Origin: Rhodothermus bifroesti
GTDB taxonomy: Bacteria; Bacteroidota; Rhodothermia; Rhodothermales; Rhodothermaceae
Reading direction: 5' to 3'
Assembly (NCBI RefSeq): GCF_017908595.1
Contig: NZ_JAGKTL010000006.1
Location: 1-43,238 of the forward strand
Length of the DNA stretch: 43,238 bases
The notes below the pieces were generated by a model. It was not told where the DNA came from. It searched no databases and saw only the letters and a list, made by a program, of their open reading frames with translations. The position numbers and the translations under genes are program-made. Positions within the stretch are counted from its first letter, which is position 1. Each line of letters begins with the position of its first letter. This document shows, in pieces, positions 8,093 to 16,145 of the stretch.

Positions 8093-10413
8093 GAGGCCAA
8101 CGGGTTTAGCCGCTGGCGTAGTCTGCGGGCTGCTGTGACCATATGCCGCAGGGCCGGCTCGACTTCAGCCCAGCGGCGCGTTTTGAGGCCGCAGTCCGGG
8201 TTAACCCAAAGCCGCTGGGCAGGAATGGTCGCCAATGCCCGCTCCAACAACCCTTCCATCTCTTCCACCGAAGGCACGCGCGGGGAGTGGATGTCGTAGA
8301 CGCCAGGACCGATCGCGTTGGGATAGGCAAACTGCTGAAACGCCTCCAGCAGTTGCATGCCCGAACGGGCTGCTTCGATGGAGATCACATCGGCATCGAG
8401 GGCAGCAATGGCCTCCAAAATGTCTTCAAAGTCGGCGTAGCACATGTGCGTGTGGATCTGCGTTTGGTCACGCACGCCGCAAGAAGCCAACCGAAAGCAT
8501 TCTACAGCCCACGCCAAATAAGCCGGGCGGTCGCGACGACGTAACGGGAGGCCTTCGCGGAGCGCGGGCTCGTCGATTTGGATGATCGCAATGCCGGCAG
8601 CTTCCAGATCAGCAACTTCATCGCGCAGCGCCAGGGCAATTTGACGACAGGTCTCAGCGCGCGGTTGGTCGTCACGGACAAACGACCACTGCAACAGGGT
8701 GATGGGACCGGTCAAGATGCCTTTTACCGGTCGAGCAGTGCAGCGTTGGGCATAGGTGATCCAGCGCAGCGTCATGGGTGCGGGTCGAGATACGTCACCG
8801 TAGAGAATGGGCGGGCGCACGCAGCGGGTGCCGTAGCTTTGCACCCAACCGTTTTGCGTAACCCAAAAGCCTTCGAGCTGCTCGGCAAAATATTCGACCA
8901 TGTCGCTGCGCTCCGGCTCGCCATGTACAAGCACATCCAACCCTATGGCCTCCTGGCGCGCAATGGTTTCGGCAATGGTAGCCTCTAGGAATTGCTCATA
9001 GGCTTGACGGGAAAGGGTGCCGCGGCGAAAAGCGGCGCGTTTTTGCCGCAGCTCTTCGGTCTGTGGAAAAGAACCAATCGTGGTTGTGGGGAGCAGCGGT
9101 AAGCCAAGGCGTTGGCATTGGAGGGTATACCGCTCGGGAAACGGAAGCTTGCGGCAGGTCATCTCAGGCGTGCGCTGCGCTAGGCGTTGGCGCACAGCCG
9201 GGTTAATCCTTCGGGGAGATGCCATGCGTTCGGCCCGGGCTTGGCGTGCTGCTTCAAGCTGCTGGCGCACAGCGTGTGGGCCTTCACGCACTAGGCGTTT
9301 CAGTGTCACCAATTCGTCGAGTTTCTGACGGGCAAAAGCCAACCAGGGGCGGATCTCCGGATCCAGGTCAGGTTCAGCCTCCAGATCGATCGGCACATGC
9401 ATCAGGGAGCAAGAAGGCCCCACCCAGACGCGGTCTTGACCCAAGGCAGCAACAGCTTGCTGCAAAAGGGCGGCTGCAGCGTCTAGGTCGGTTCGCCAGA
9501 CATTGCGGCCGTCGACCAGGCCGAGCGAGAGGATGCGGTCTGGAGGCAACTGCGCCAGTGCCGGCTGGAGCTGCTCCGGTGCGCGTACCAGGTCGAGGTG
9601 CACCGCGACTACAGGCAGAGACAGCGCCAGCGGCAAATTCTCTTCCAACGCGCCAAAGTAGGTGGTGAGCACCAGCCCAGGAAAGTCCGCCCCTGAAAGG
9701 ACCTCATAAGCGTGCCGATAAGCGTTGCGGGCGTTTTCAGAAAGGTCGAGGACCAGGCAGGGCTCGTCGATCTGAACCAGCTGCGCACCCGCTGCTTTGA
9801 GGCGACGCAACAGCTCAGCATACACCGGAAGCAGACGGTCCAGCAATGCCAACGGATCGAAACCCGGCACCACCGACTTGCCCAAAAGCAGAAACGATAC
9901 CGGCCCGAGCACTACGGGTCGCGTTTCGATGCCTAATGCTTTGGCTTCCAGGTATTCGTCCAGTGGCTTTGTAGAGGCCAGGCGAAAGGTTTGTTCAGGG
10001 TGAAATTCTGGCACCAGATAGTGGTAATTTGTGTCGAACCATTTGGTCATTTCCAGCGGGGGGATGCCGGTCCCTTCTACCCCTCGAGCTGCGAGCTCTT
10101 TTTCTTGGGCGCCCCGCGCCATGGCAAAGTAGGTGTCGAGATCCACGCTTGGGCCATGCCAGCCAAAGCGTTGGGGAACGGCACCCACCAAAGCGATGGT
10201 ATCGAGCACGTGATCATAGAGGGAAAAATCATTCGAAGGAATCTGATCGATGCCCGCTTGCTGTTGCCATTGCCAATGCTGCATGCGGAGCTGACGTGCG
10301 GTTTCGTACAGCTGCGCTTCCGTATGGCGACCGGCCCAGTAGCCTTCGACAGCCCATTTGAGCTCACGTCCGAGTCCGATACGGGGAAAACCTAGATTAA
10401 CTGCTTGGATCAT
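8089..10413 (-). CDS. metE: Cobalamin-independent methionine synthase
   Basis: Transfers the methyl group of 5-methyltetrahydropteroyltri-glutamate to homocysteine without B12, the last step of methionine synthesis. The start at 10413 gives MIQAVNLGFPRIGLGRELKW at the N-terminus and 774 residues, normal for the family; the frame is open further upstream but that would run into nrdB. The zinc site is intact: HTHMCY (His and Cys), ISIEAAR (Glu) and VNPDCGLKTR (Cys). Both the N-terminal and catalytic barrels are present. It is the last gene of nrdA-nrdB-metE, 13 bases after nrdB, and so falls under the cobalamin riboswitch upstream of nrdA. Repression of metE by B12 is a known use of that riboswitch. 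Confidence 0.97.
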   Translation of the reverse strand: MIQAVNLGFPRIGLGRELKWAVEGYWAGRHTEAQLYETARQLRMQHWQWQQQAGIDQIPSNDFSLYDHVLDTIALVGAVPQRFGWHGPSVDLDTYFAMARGAQEKELAARGVEGTGIPPLEMTKWFDTNYHYLVPEFHPEQTFRLASTKPLDEYLEAKALGIETRPVVLGPVSFLLLGKSVVPGFDPLALLDRLLPVYAELLRRLKAAGAQLVQIDEPCLVLDLSENARNAYRHAYEVLSGADFPGLVLTTYFGALEENLPLALSLPVVAVHLDLVRAPEQLQPALAQLPPDRILSLGLVDGRNVWRTDLDAAAALLQQAVAALGQDRVWVGPSCSLMHVPIDLEAEPDLDPEIRPWLAFARQKLDELVTLKRLVREGPHAVRQQLEAARQARAERMASPRRINPAVRQRLAQRTPEMTCRKLPFPERYTLQCQRLGLPLLPTTTIGSFPQTEELRQKRAAFRRGTLSRQAYEQFLEATIAETIARQEAIGLDVLVHGEPERSDMVEYFAEQLEGFWVTQNGWVQSYGTRCVRPPILYGDVSRPAPMTLRWITYAQRCTARPVKGILTGPITLLQWSFVRDDQPRAETCRQIALALRDEVADLEAAGIAIIQIDEPALREGLPLRRRDRPAYLAWAVECFRLASCGVRDQTQIHTHMCYADFEDILEAIAALDADVISIEAARSGMQLLEAFQQFAYPNAIGPGVYDIHSPRVPSVEEMEGLLERALATIPAQRLWVNPDCGLKTRRWAEVEPALRHMVTAARRLRQRLNPLAS

Positions 10414-10426
10414 GATCGGCAGGGGT

Positions 10427-11470
10427 TTAATCGTCCCAGGAAAGTGCGGCCGCTTGCTGATACTCAGTGACGCGCGTTTCAAAAAAGTTCTTTTCCTTGG
10501 CGAGGTCGATCGTTTCACTCATCCAAGGGAACGGATTTTTGGAGCCGTAGCGTGCCCGCAAACCGATGCGTTCCAGACGCCGGTCGGCAATGTACTGGAC
10601 ATATTCGCGAAACAGAGGTGCCGTTAGGCCCAGCACGCCCCGCGGCAGGCAATCATAGGCGTAGGCGACCTCGAGTTCGACCGCTTCTTCGATCAGGCGC
10701 TCGACTTCTTGCTGAAATACGGGTGTCCAAAGCTCGGGATTTTCGGCTTTGATGCCATTGATGAGGTCAATGCCAAAGTTCAGATGGATGGTTTCGTCGC
10801 GCAGGATGTACTGAAACTGCTCGCCGATGCCGGTCATTTTGTTTTGCCGGTGGAAGGAAAGGATCATGGCAAAGCCACTGTAGAAAAAGATCCCTTCCAT
10901 GATCACGTAATAGCCAATCAGGTTTTTGAGAAAAGCTTGCGCTCCTTCGGGGGTTGCGGTGGTGAAGTTGGGCTGGAGCACCTGGCGCGTCAGCTCCATC
11001 TCGAACTCGTCTTTGCGGGCTACCGCCGGAATTTCCCGATACATGTTGAAGACTTCACCCTCGTCGAGCCCAAGACTTTCGACAATGTAGAGAAAGGCAT
11101 GGGTGTGAATGGCCTCTTCAAAGGCCTGGCGCAGTAAATACTGGCGGCATTCCGGATTGGTCACGTGCCGGAAAATGGCCAGGACGATGTTGTTGCCCAC
11201 GAGGCTTTCTGCTGTGGCAAAAAAGCCCAGGTTACGCAGGATGACGAGGCGTTCGTCTTCGCTGAGCTGGCCAGAGCGCCACAGCTCGATGTCGCGCGCC
11301 ATAGGGATTTCATGGGGCATCCAATGATTTTTGCACCCATTGAGGTAATGCTCCCAGGCCCAGGCATACTTAATGGGCATGAGCTGGTTGACGTCCACCT
11401 CGTGGCAGTTGATCAAGCGTTTGTCCTGGACGTGGATGCGGCGCGATCCAAAAGCAGGCAGTTCCATCAT
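10427..11470 (-). CDS. nrdB: Ribonucleotide reductase small subunit, class Ic type (Phe at the radical site)
   Basis: Metal-carrying R2 subunit that starts the radical reaction in NrdA during deoxynucleotide synthesis. The start at 11470 (MMELPAFGS; the second Met is possible) gives 347 residues and lies 29 bases after nrdA. The ligand set is complete: E88, E119, H122, E192, E226 and H229. The residue seven after E119, where class Ia enzymes have the radical Tyr, is Phe (F126, in [12 protein letters not shown]). The first ligand is Glu (TAESLVGNN), not Asp. Phe plus Glu, with spacings +31, +3, +7, +73, +107 and +110, matches the chlamydial class Ic subunit, which uses a Mn/Fe centre. The Mn/Fe cofactor here is inferred from that match. 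Confidence 0.95.
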   Translation of the reverse strand: MMELPAFGSRRIHVQDKRLINCHEVDVNQLMPIKYAWAWEHYLNGCKNHWMPHEIPMARDIELWRSGQLSEDERLVILRNLGFFATAESLVGNNIVLAIFRHVTNPECRQYLLRQAFEEAIHTHAFLYIVESLGLDEGEVFNMYREIPAVARKDEFEMELTRQVLQPNFTTATPEGAQAFLKNLIGYYVIMEGIFFYSGFAMILSFHRQNKMTGIGEQFQYILRDETIHLNFGIDLINGIKAENPELWTPVFQQEVERLIEEAVELEVAYAYDCLPRGVLGLTAPLFREYVQYIADRRLERIGLRARYGSKNPFPWMSETIDLAKEKNFFETRVTEYQQAAALSWDD

Positions 11471-11499
11471 GGCGTTGTGGGGTTGGGATTTTTTCGGGT

Positions 11500-14274
11500 T
11501 TACTGGCAAGCTTCGCAGTTTTCGCGATCGGCAGCGCAGGCCGGACCTTCCCGCTGAACGACAATATCGCTGGAAGGCGATCGGCTTTTCATCCAGCGGG
11601 GCTGGATACCGCGGCGGTTGATGTCGAGCGTGGACTTTTCGATCTGCGTGGCAGCCAGGGTGCGGAGGTAATAGGTGGTTTTCAGGCCAAGCTGCCAGGC
11701 CAGCAGGTACATTTCGCTCAGTTTGCGGCCGCTGGGTTCGGCCAGGTAAAGGTTGAGCGACTGGCTCTGGTCGATCCACTTCTGGCGTCGAGCGGCGCAG
11801 GCAATCAGCCACTGCGGCTCGATCTCAAAAGCGGTGCGGTAGCGCGCTTTGAGTTCGGGCGGGATGCGATCGATTTCCTGAACCGACCCGTCGTAGTATT
11901 TCAAGTCTTCCAGCATGGCCTCGTCCCAAAGCTCCAGTGCCTTGAGGTCGCGCACCAGGTAGGGATTCACCTGCGTGAATTCGCCCGAGAGGTTGCTTTT
12001 GACGTAGAGGTTTTTGTAGGTGGGCTCGATCGACGGGCTGGTGCCGCAAATGTTCGCAATGGTGGCCGTGGGCGCAATCGCTAGCACATTGGAGTTGCGC
12101 ATGCCCTGGCGCCGGATTTTTTCACGCAGCGCGTCCCAGTCCAGCCGCGCTGTACGTGGGACGGGCACAGGCTCGCCGCGCTCAGCTTCCAGCAGGTCGA
12201 GCGTATCCAAGGGCAACAGCCCTCGGTCCCACTTGGAACCCTTGAAGCTTGGATAAGCCCCCCGCTCGGCCGCCAGGTCGGAGGAAGCTTCGTAGGCCCA
12301 ATAGGCAATAAGCTCCATCACCTCATCGGCAAAAGTCACCGCTTCCTCGCTGGCATAGGACAAGCCGCGCCGATAAAGCGCGTCCTGAAAGCCCATCAAC
12401 CCAAGCCCAATGGGACGGTGACGCAAATTCGACGTGCGGGCCTCGGGGATGGGATAGAAGTTGAGATCGATGACGTTGTCCAACATGCGAACGGCTGTGC
12501 GGACGGTCTGCCGTAGCTGGTCGCGATCCAACGCGCCGTGCTCGTCCAAATGGGCAGCCAGATTGACCGAACCCAAGTTGCAGACCGCAACCTCTTCGGG
12601 CGAGGTGTTTAGGGTGATTTCGGTGCACAAATTCGAAGAGTGAACCACGCCGACGTGGTCTTGGGGCGAGCGAATGTTGCAGGGGTCTTTGAAGGTCAGC
12701 CAGGGGTGGCCGGTTTCGAAGAGCATAGAGAGCATTTTGCGCCAAAGCTCCGTGGCAGGCAGGCGGCGCCAGTTGCGAATGCGGCCGGCTTCCGCTTCGC
12801 GCTCGTAATGTTCATAGCGTTCCCGGAAGGCCCGGCCATAAAGGTCGTGCAGGTCCGGGACTTCATCGGGCGAAAAAAGCGTCCAGTGACCGCCCTGACG
12901 CACCCGCTGTAAGAACAGGTCCGGGATCCAGCAGGCTGTGTTCATGTCGTGCGTGCGGCGACGCTCGTCGCCCGTGTTGCGGCGCAGTTCGAGAAATTCT
13001 TCGATGTCCAGGTGCCAAACTTCTAAGTAGGCACATACGGCTCCCTTGCGTTTACCGCCCTGGTTGACGGCCACGGCCGTGTCGTTGACAATCTTCAGGA
13101 AAGGGATGACGCCCTGGCTGCGGCCGTTGGTGCCTCGGATATGGGCACCCAAGGCGCGGACAGGCGTCCAGTCGTTGCCCAAGCCGCCGGCCCATTTGGA
13201 GAGCAACGCATTGTCGCGGATGGCCTTGAAAATAGCTCCCAGGTCATCTTGCACAGTCGTGAGGTAACACGAAGAAAGTTGGGGGTGTGGCGTGCCCGCA
13301 TTGAAGAGCGTAGGCGTGGAATTCATGAAGCGGAAGCTCGAAAGCAGCTCGTAGAACTCGATGGCGCGGCGGGTTGGGTCGTCCTCTTCAAGGGCCAGGC
13401 CCATGGCCACGCGCATCCAGAGGTACTGGGGCAGCTCAAAGCGACGGCCTTCGGGCTCGTGCAATAGGTAGCGGTCGTAGAGCGTCTGAAGCCCAAGAAA
13501 GGTGAACTGCCGATCGCGCTCAGGCTTTAGGGCTTCGGCCAGCCGATCCAGGTCAAACCGGCGCAGGCGCCCATCCAGCCGCTCGAGTCGGATGCCGTGC
13601 TCTACGTAGGTGCGAAACCCTTTGCGGCAGGCTTCGGCCTGTTGGGCAAAAGGGATGGCGTAGCCAAAAACCTCTCGGTAGAGCGCGTCGAGCAAAAGGC
13701 GGGCCGCCACGTAGGTATAGTTTGGCTCCTGTTCGATGCGTGCCCGTGCCGCCAAGATCAAGGCGCGGTCCAGTTCGTCTTCGGAAATCCCCGGGTAAAC
13801 GGTCCGCAGCAGTTCTTCGTAGATGCACGCGGCGTCGACGTCCTCCAGTTCCGCGCAGGCCGCTTCGATGCGTGTGCGAAGCATTTCGTGTGGGAAAGGC
13901 GCCTCGCTACCGTCGGCACGCCGATAGGTAAGCTGCTGACGGCGGCGGGCTTCCGCACGGGCCTCGCGGTAGAGGATGTAGCGCCGGGCCACAGCATAGC
14001 GCCCTGCCCGCATGAGCGTGCGTTCCACTTCGTCTTGAATCTCCTCGACGGTGACCTCAGGCCTTCCTTGGCACCAGCGTACGACGGCACCAGTAAGCGC
14101 ATCGAGTTCTTCGGCCAGTTCAGGCGCCAAGGGTGCATCCGAAGGCAAAGCCAGGGTGGCACGGAAGGCGCGTTCCAGCGCAAAGCGAATTCGGGAAGGG
14201 TCAAAAGCCACCCGGCGGCCATCCCGCTTGAGGACTGTAGGCGGTGATGGGGGCGAAATGAGCAATTCGGCCAT
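11500..14274 (-). CDS. nrdA: Ribonucleoside-diphosphate reductase large subunit (class I)
   Basis: Catalytic R1 subunit that reduces ribonucleotides for DNA synthesis. The ATG at 14274 is preferred because GAGGT lies just upstream; the frame is open to 14358 but that part is riboswitch leader. The protein is 924 residues. It starts with an ATP-cone allosteric domain ([16 protein letters not shown], about 13-110), followed by a second cone-like segment and the R1 core. Active-site residues are visible: C336 (SSCYL) and C565 (VCNLGS) as the redox pair, and N548-C550-E552 (NLCTE) for the thiyl radical. The C-terminus carries the CEAC thiol pair that is re-reduced by thioredoxin or glutaredoxin. 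First gene of the nrdA-nrdB-metE unit. Confidence 0.97.
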   Translation of the reverse strand: MAELLISPPSPPTVLKRDGRRVAFDPSRIRFALERAFRATLALPSDAPLAPELAEELDALTGAVVRWCQGRPEVTVEEIQDEVERTLMRAGRYAVARRYILYREARAEARRRQQLTYRRADGSEAPFPHEMLRTRIEAACAELEDVDAACIYEELLRTVYPGISEDELDRALILAARARIEQEPNYTYVAARLLLDALYREVFGYAIPFAQQAEACRKGFRTYVEHGIRLERLDGRLRRFDLDRLAEALKPERDRQFTFLGLQTLYDRYLLHEPEGRRFELPQYLWMRVAMGLALEEDDPTRRAIEFYELLSSFRFMNSTPTLFNAGTPHPQLSSCYLTTVQDDLGAIFKAIRDNALLSKWAGGLGNDWTPVRALGAHIRGTNGRSQGVIPFLKIVNDTAVAVNQGGKRKGAVCAYLEVWHLDIEEFLELRRNTGDERRRTHDMNTACWIPDLFLQRVRQGGHWTLFSPDEVPDLHDLYGRAFRERYEHYEREAEAGRIRNWRRLPATELWRKMLSMLFETGHPWLTFKDPCNIRSPQDHVGVVHSSNLCTEITLNTSPEEVAVCNLGSVNLAAHLDEHGALDRDQLRQTVRTAVRMLDNVIDLNFYPIPEARTSNLRHRPIGLGLMGFQDALYRRGLSYASEEAVTFADEVMELIAYWAYEASSDLAAERGAYPSFKGSKWDRGLLPLDTLDLLEAERGEPVPVPRTARLDWDALREKIRRQGMRNSNVLAIAPTATIANICGTSPSIEPTYKNLYVKSNLSGEFTQVNPYLVRDLKALELWDEAMLEDLKYYDGSVQEIDRIPPELKARYRTAFEIEPQWLIACAARRQKWIDQSQSLNLYLAEPSGRKLSEMYLLAWQLGLKTTYYLRTLAATQIEKSTLDINRRGIQPRWMKSRSPSSDIVVQREGPACAADRENCEACQ

Positions 14275-14391
14275 CGTGGTACCTCGGGGTTTGGGTTCTA
14301 AGGTGAGGTTCCCGCGGCCAAAGGTGGGAAAGGCAGCAGCAGCCGATGCGAAAGGCAAGTGCAGTACCTGAGCGCAGCAGCCACACGCAGC

Positions 14392-14444
14392 CGATCACCA
14401 CCCTGTGACGCGCAGGGTGTGCCCGCTTGTGCGGGCCGTGATCG
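14392..14444 (-). other. Structured leader between aptamer and nrdA (possible expression platform)
   Basis: Directly 3' of the aptamer's closing stem the RNA can form a three-way junction: CGATCAC pairs with GTGATCG (plus-strand 14438-14444 and 14392-14398), and inside it stand two perfect hairpins, GCCCGC-ACAA-GCGGGC and CACCCTG-CGCGTCA-CAGGGTG. There is no T-run after these hairpins, so control of translation is more likely than termination. Downstream, ACCTC (plus 14305-14309) could pair with the nrdA ribosome site GAGGT (plus 14281-14285). Which pairing responds to ligand cannot be decided by eye. Confidence 0.5.
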
Positions 14445-14577
14445 CGCTTTCGGGCAGGCATTCGGGCTGTTACCGTTGCGCGACAGCGCCGGAATTCCAC
14501 CGGACTTCCCCTGAGACGCTGGCACCACTTGAGGCGGTCGCCAGCCGCCGTGCCACGACAGCACGGCCCCGAAAGCG
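14445..14577 (-). promoter_or_regulatory. Cobalamin riboswitch aptamer upstream of nrdA-nrdB-metE
   Basis: Read on the minus strand, the leader has the signature blocks of the adenosylcobalamin aptamer: AGGGGAAGTCCGGTGGAATT then CCGGCGCTGTCGCGCAACGG (family consensus GGGAA..GGTG.AA.TCC..GC.G.C.CGC.AC.GT), and the B12 box AGCCCGAATGCCTGCC, one or two bases from the E. coli btuB version. The two ends pair as a perfect 10-bp P1 (CGCTTTCGGG with CCCGAAAGCG). A 7-bp hairpin GCCGTGC/GCACGGC and the P5-like CCGG-TGGAATT-CCGG lie inside. At about 133 bases it is compact: the optional arm between CGGTAA and the B12 box is missing. Expected effect: with B12 present, expression of nrdA, nrdB and metE falls. 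Confidence 0.92.
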
Positions 14578-14589
14578 GCATGGGTCTCT

Positions 14590-14623
14590 AAAAAAAGTAG
14601 AAACGCCTGCATAGCTTAGGCAA
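14590..14623 (-). promoter_or_regulatory. Candidate promoter of the riboswitch-nrdA-nrdB-metE unit
   Basis: On the minus strand TTG (plus 14621-14623) is separated by 21 bases from TACTTTTTTT (plus 14590-14599). This resembles the Bacteroidota -33/-7 promoter (TTTG, about 20 bases, TAnnTTTG) and would start transcription just before the riboswitch P1 stem. The same 21-base spacing occurs before tRNA-Gln. Position fits well; the motif is short. Confidence 0.45.
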
Positions 14624-14643
14624 GAGGTGTGGAAGAGGTGTGG
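14622..14643. repeat. Tandem 11-bp repeat in the nrdA promoter region
   Basis: AAGAGGTGTGG is repeated twice without a gap (14622-14632 and 14633-14643). It lies between the -33 and upstream part of the candidate nrdA promoter, a place where a regulator could bind. Each copy contains TGTGGAA, loosely like a DnaA box, but the match is too weak to name a factor. Confidence 0.6.
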
Positions 14644-14652
14644 AAAAAAACA

Positions 14653-14742
14653 AACGGTATTCCGTTATGCGTCACTTTAGAAGAAGTTTTCAACAGGATC
14701 CAGTGGAGTGTGCGTCATTAATGCCGTTATGACAAATAACGG
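14653..14742. promoter_or_regulatory. Cluster of CCGTTAT half-sites between nrdA and the yceI operon
   Basis: Two inverted repeats share the same half-site: AACGG-TATT-CCGTT (14653-14666) and CCGTTAT-GACAA-ATAACGG (14724-14742). The half-site CCGTT(AT) thus occurs four times within 90 bases, and CCGTTATG is repeated exactly at 14662 and 14724. TGCGTCA also occurs twice (14668 and 14711). This looks like an operator array for a dimeric regulator that could act on either divergent operon. No known box (for example the NrdR consensus) is recognised. Confidence 0.45.
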
Positions 14743-14898
14743 AAATTGGCTTTTGTGCAGGTCTGGGTATTGTGAGGGATTCCCTGACAGGGCTTTTCAG
14801 GAAGGCCGCACTTGTGCATGCAGGTTTGCCTTTCAGCGCTGCATTGTGGTAAGGCGTTATTTGCTAGCGTGATTAAAAAACCCATTGGAGAGCAAGTT

Positions 14899-15495
14899 AT
14901 GCGGAACATACGCTTGGGGTTGGTCCTGCTGAGCCTAATGGGGGTGGTTTTCTCTACAAGTGCCCAACCGGTAACGCTGGTGTTGCCTCCGGAGGGGGGT
15001 ACGTTTCGGGTGACGGGCACGTCGAGTTTGCATGATTGGGAATGCCGGGTGACGAACTGGCGGGGGAAAGTAACCCTAGAGCGGCCAGCGGAGCTGGCTT
15101 CACTTCGGGCAACGGAAGTTATCGTGCCGGTTGCGGCCATCGCGTGCAAGAACGGCACGATGGATGGTAAGATGCGTGAGGCACTGAAAGCCGAGACGCA
15201 TCCGGAGATTCGTTTTGAGCTCACCAGAGTGGATTCGATCGTGGCGCAAAGTAGCGGCTATCGATTGACGGTTGAGGGTCGCTTAACCATTGCTGGCACC
15301 ACTCGGCCGGTAACGCTTCAGGTGAGTGCTGTTCCGGCAGGTGAGGGGTGGCGCTTTCGGGGGCAGCAAGCGCTCTCCATGAAAGCGTTTGGCATCCGAC
15401 CACCGACAGCCATGCTGGGCACGCTGCGTACGGGTGATGAAGTCGTGGTACACTTCGACGTACTGGCGCGTCCAGCTACGGCTTCAGGCTTATAA
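14899..15495 (+). CDS. YceI-like secreted lipid-binding-fold protein
   Basis: 198 residues from the ATG at 14899, which has GGAG eight bases upstream and gives a clean signal peptide (MRNIRLGLVLLSLMG... cleaved near STSAQ). The mature part shows the YceI pattern: FRVTGTSSLHDWECRV, then MREALKAETHPEIRFEL, LTVEGRLTIAGTTRPV and MKAFGIRPPTAMLGTLRTGDEV near the C-terminus. YceI proteins are periplasmic lipocalin-like barrels that bind isoprenoid or other amphipathic ligands; the ligand here is unknown. First gene of a three-gene unit with a second YceI-like protein 15 bases downstream and a porin. Confidence 0.88.
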   Translation: MRNIRLGLVLLSLMGVVFSTSAQPVTLVLPPEGGTFRVTGTSSLHDWECRVTNWRGKVTLERPAELASLRATEVIVPVAAIACKNGTMDGKMREALKAETHPEIRFELTRVDSIVAQSSGYRLTVEGRLTIAGTTRPVTLQVSAVPAGEGWRFRGQQALSMKAFGIRPPTAMLGTLRTGDEVVVHFDVLARPATASGL

Positions 15496-15510
15496 ACTGC
15501 GCAAGGAGCT

Positions 15511-16128
15511 ATGCGCTACGCAGTCTGGGGTTTTGCGTTGTTTCTGGCGGGTTTTCACTTTAGTGGGCTGCCCTGCTATGCGCCGGATTCTGCAGCAAGT
15601 CGGGTTTGGATTGAAGGGCGCTCTACGGTCAATGCGTTTACCTGCGAGGCTCAAGAAATAGAGGGGTTAGGCGCTGTGGAAGCAGGGCAAGCTGTGCAGG
15701 GCCAGCTTTCCGTTCCGGTACGCGCCTTTGACTGCGGAAAGGCGGCCATGAACCGTGATTTGCAGGTGGCGCTCAAAGCCGAGCAGTTTCCAACGATACG
15801 CTTTGTACTGGGCAACGTTCGGGTGCTAGAAGCCGTAGGGGAAGGGGCAGCGCAGTTAGTCGTGTGGGGCCAATTGACGATTGCTGGCCAAACGCGGCCA
15901 GTGCAATTCACGGCAATGGGTAAGTTGCTTCCTTCGGGTAAGGCGCGACTAACGGGCTCGTTACCTTTACGGCTTAGCACCTTTCACATTCCGCCGCCCA
16001 CGGCGCTGCTAGGGTTGATTCGGGTGCGGGACCAGATCACGGTGCATTTTGATCTGCTTGTGCGCCCGCTGCCTATGCAGCCTTGTGCAGTGGTTGCGGC
16101 GGATTCCATCAACCAAAATCAACCTTAA
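15511..16128 (+). CDS. Second YceI-like secreted protein
   Basis: 205 residues preceded by AAGGAG. A signal peptide covers roughly the first 24 residues. The fold signature is shared with the gene before it: IEGRSTVNAFTCEA, MNRDLQVALKAEQFPTIRFVL, VVWGQLTIAGQTRPVQF and LSTFHIPPPTALLGLIRVRDQITV. The two proteins are therefore diverged tandem paralogues. Differences include Cys residues in the mature part (FTCEA and FDCGKAAM) that could form a disulphide. Ligand unknown. The porin follows after 17 bases. Confidence 0.82.
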   Translation: MRYAVWGFALFLAGFHFSGLPCYAPDSAASRVWIEGRSTVNAFTCEAQEIEGLGAVEAGQAVQGQLSVPVRAFDCGKAAMNRDLQVALKAEQFPTIRFVLGNVRVLEAVGEGAAQLVVWGQLTIAGQTRPVQFTAMGKLLPSGKARLTGSLPLRLSTFHIPPPTALLGLIRVRDQITVHFDLLVRPLPMQPCAVVAADSINQNQP

Positions 16129-16145
16129 AACCAAGGAGGTAACCG

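Noticed and set aside
7668-8138. 156-residue frame overlapping the end of the barrel gene
   Set aside because: Cys- and Arg-rich out-of-frame translation inside the barrel coding region, running into metE; no sign of a gene.
13597-14247. 216-residue open frame opposite nrdA
   Set aside because: It is the antisense shadow of the GC-rich nrdA coding strand, with no ribosome site and no recognisable family. The same holds for long antisense frames over metE (9219-9668), ccmE (34486-34950) and the Bat region (30190-30714).
14275-14358. N-terminal extension of NrdA (28 extra residues)
   Set aside because: It translates riboswitch leader into low-complexity Ala-rich sequence, has no ribosome site, and the ATG at 14274 with GAGGT upstream begins just before the ATP cone.
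14622-14643. DnaA-box array at nrdA
   Set aside because: TGTGGAAGA and TGTGGAAAA differ from TGTGGATAA by two and one bases; too weak to claim, though DnaA does regulate nrd genes in E. coli.
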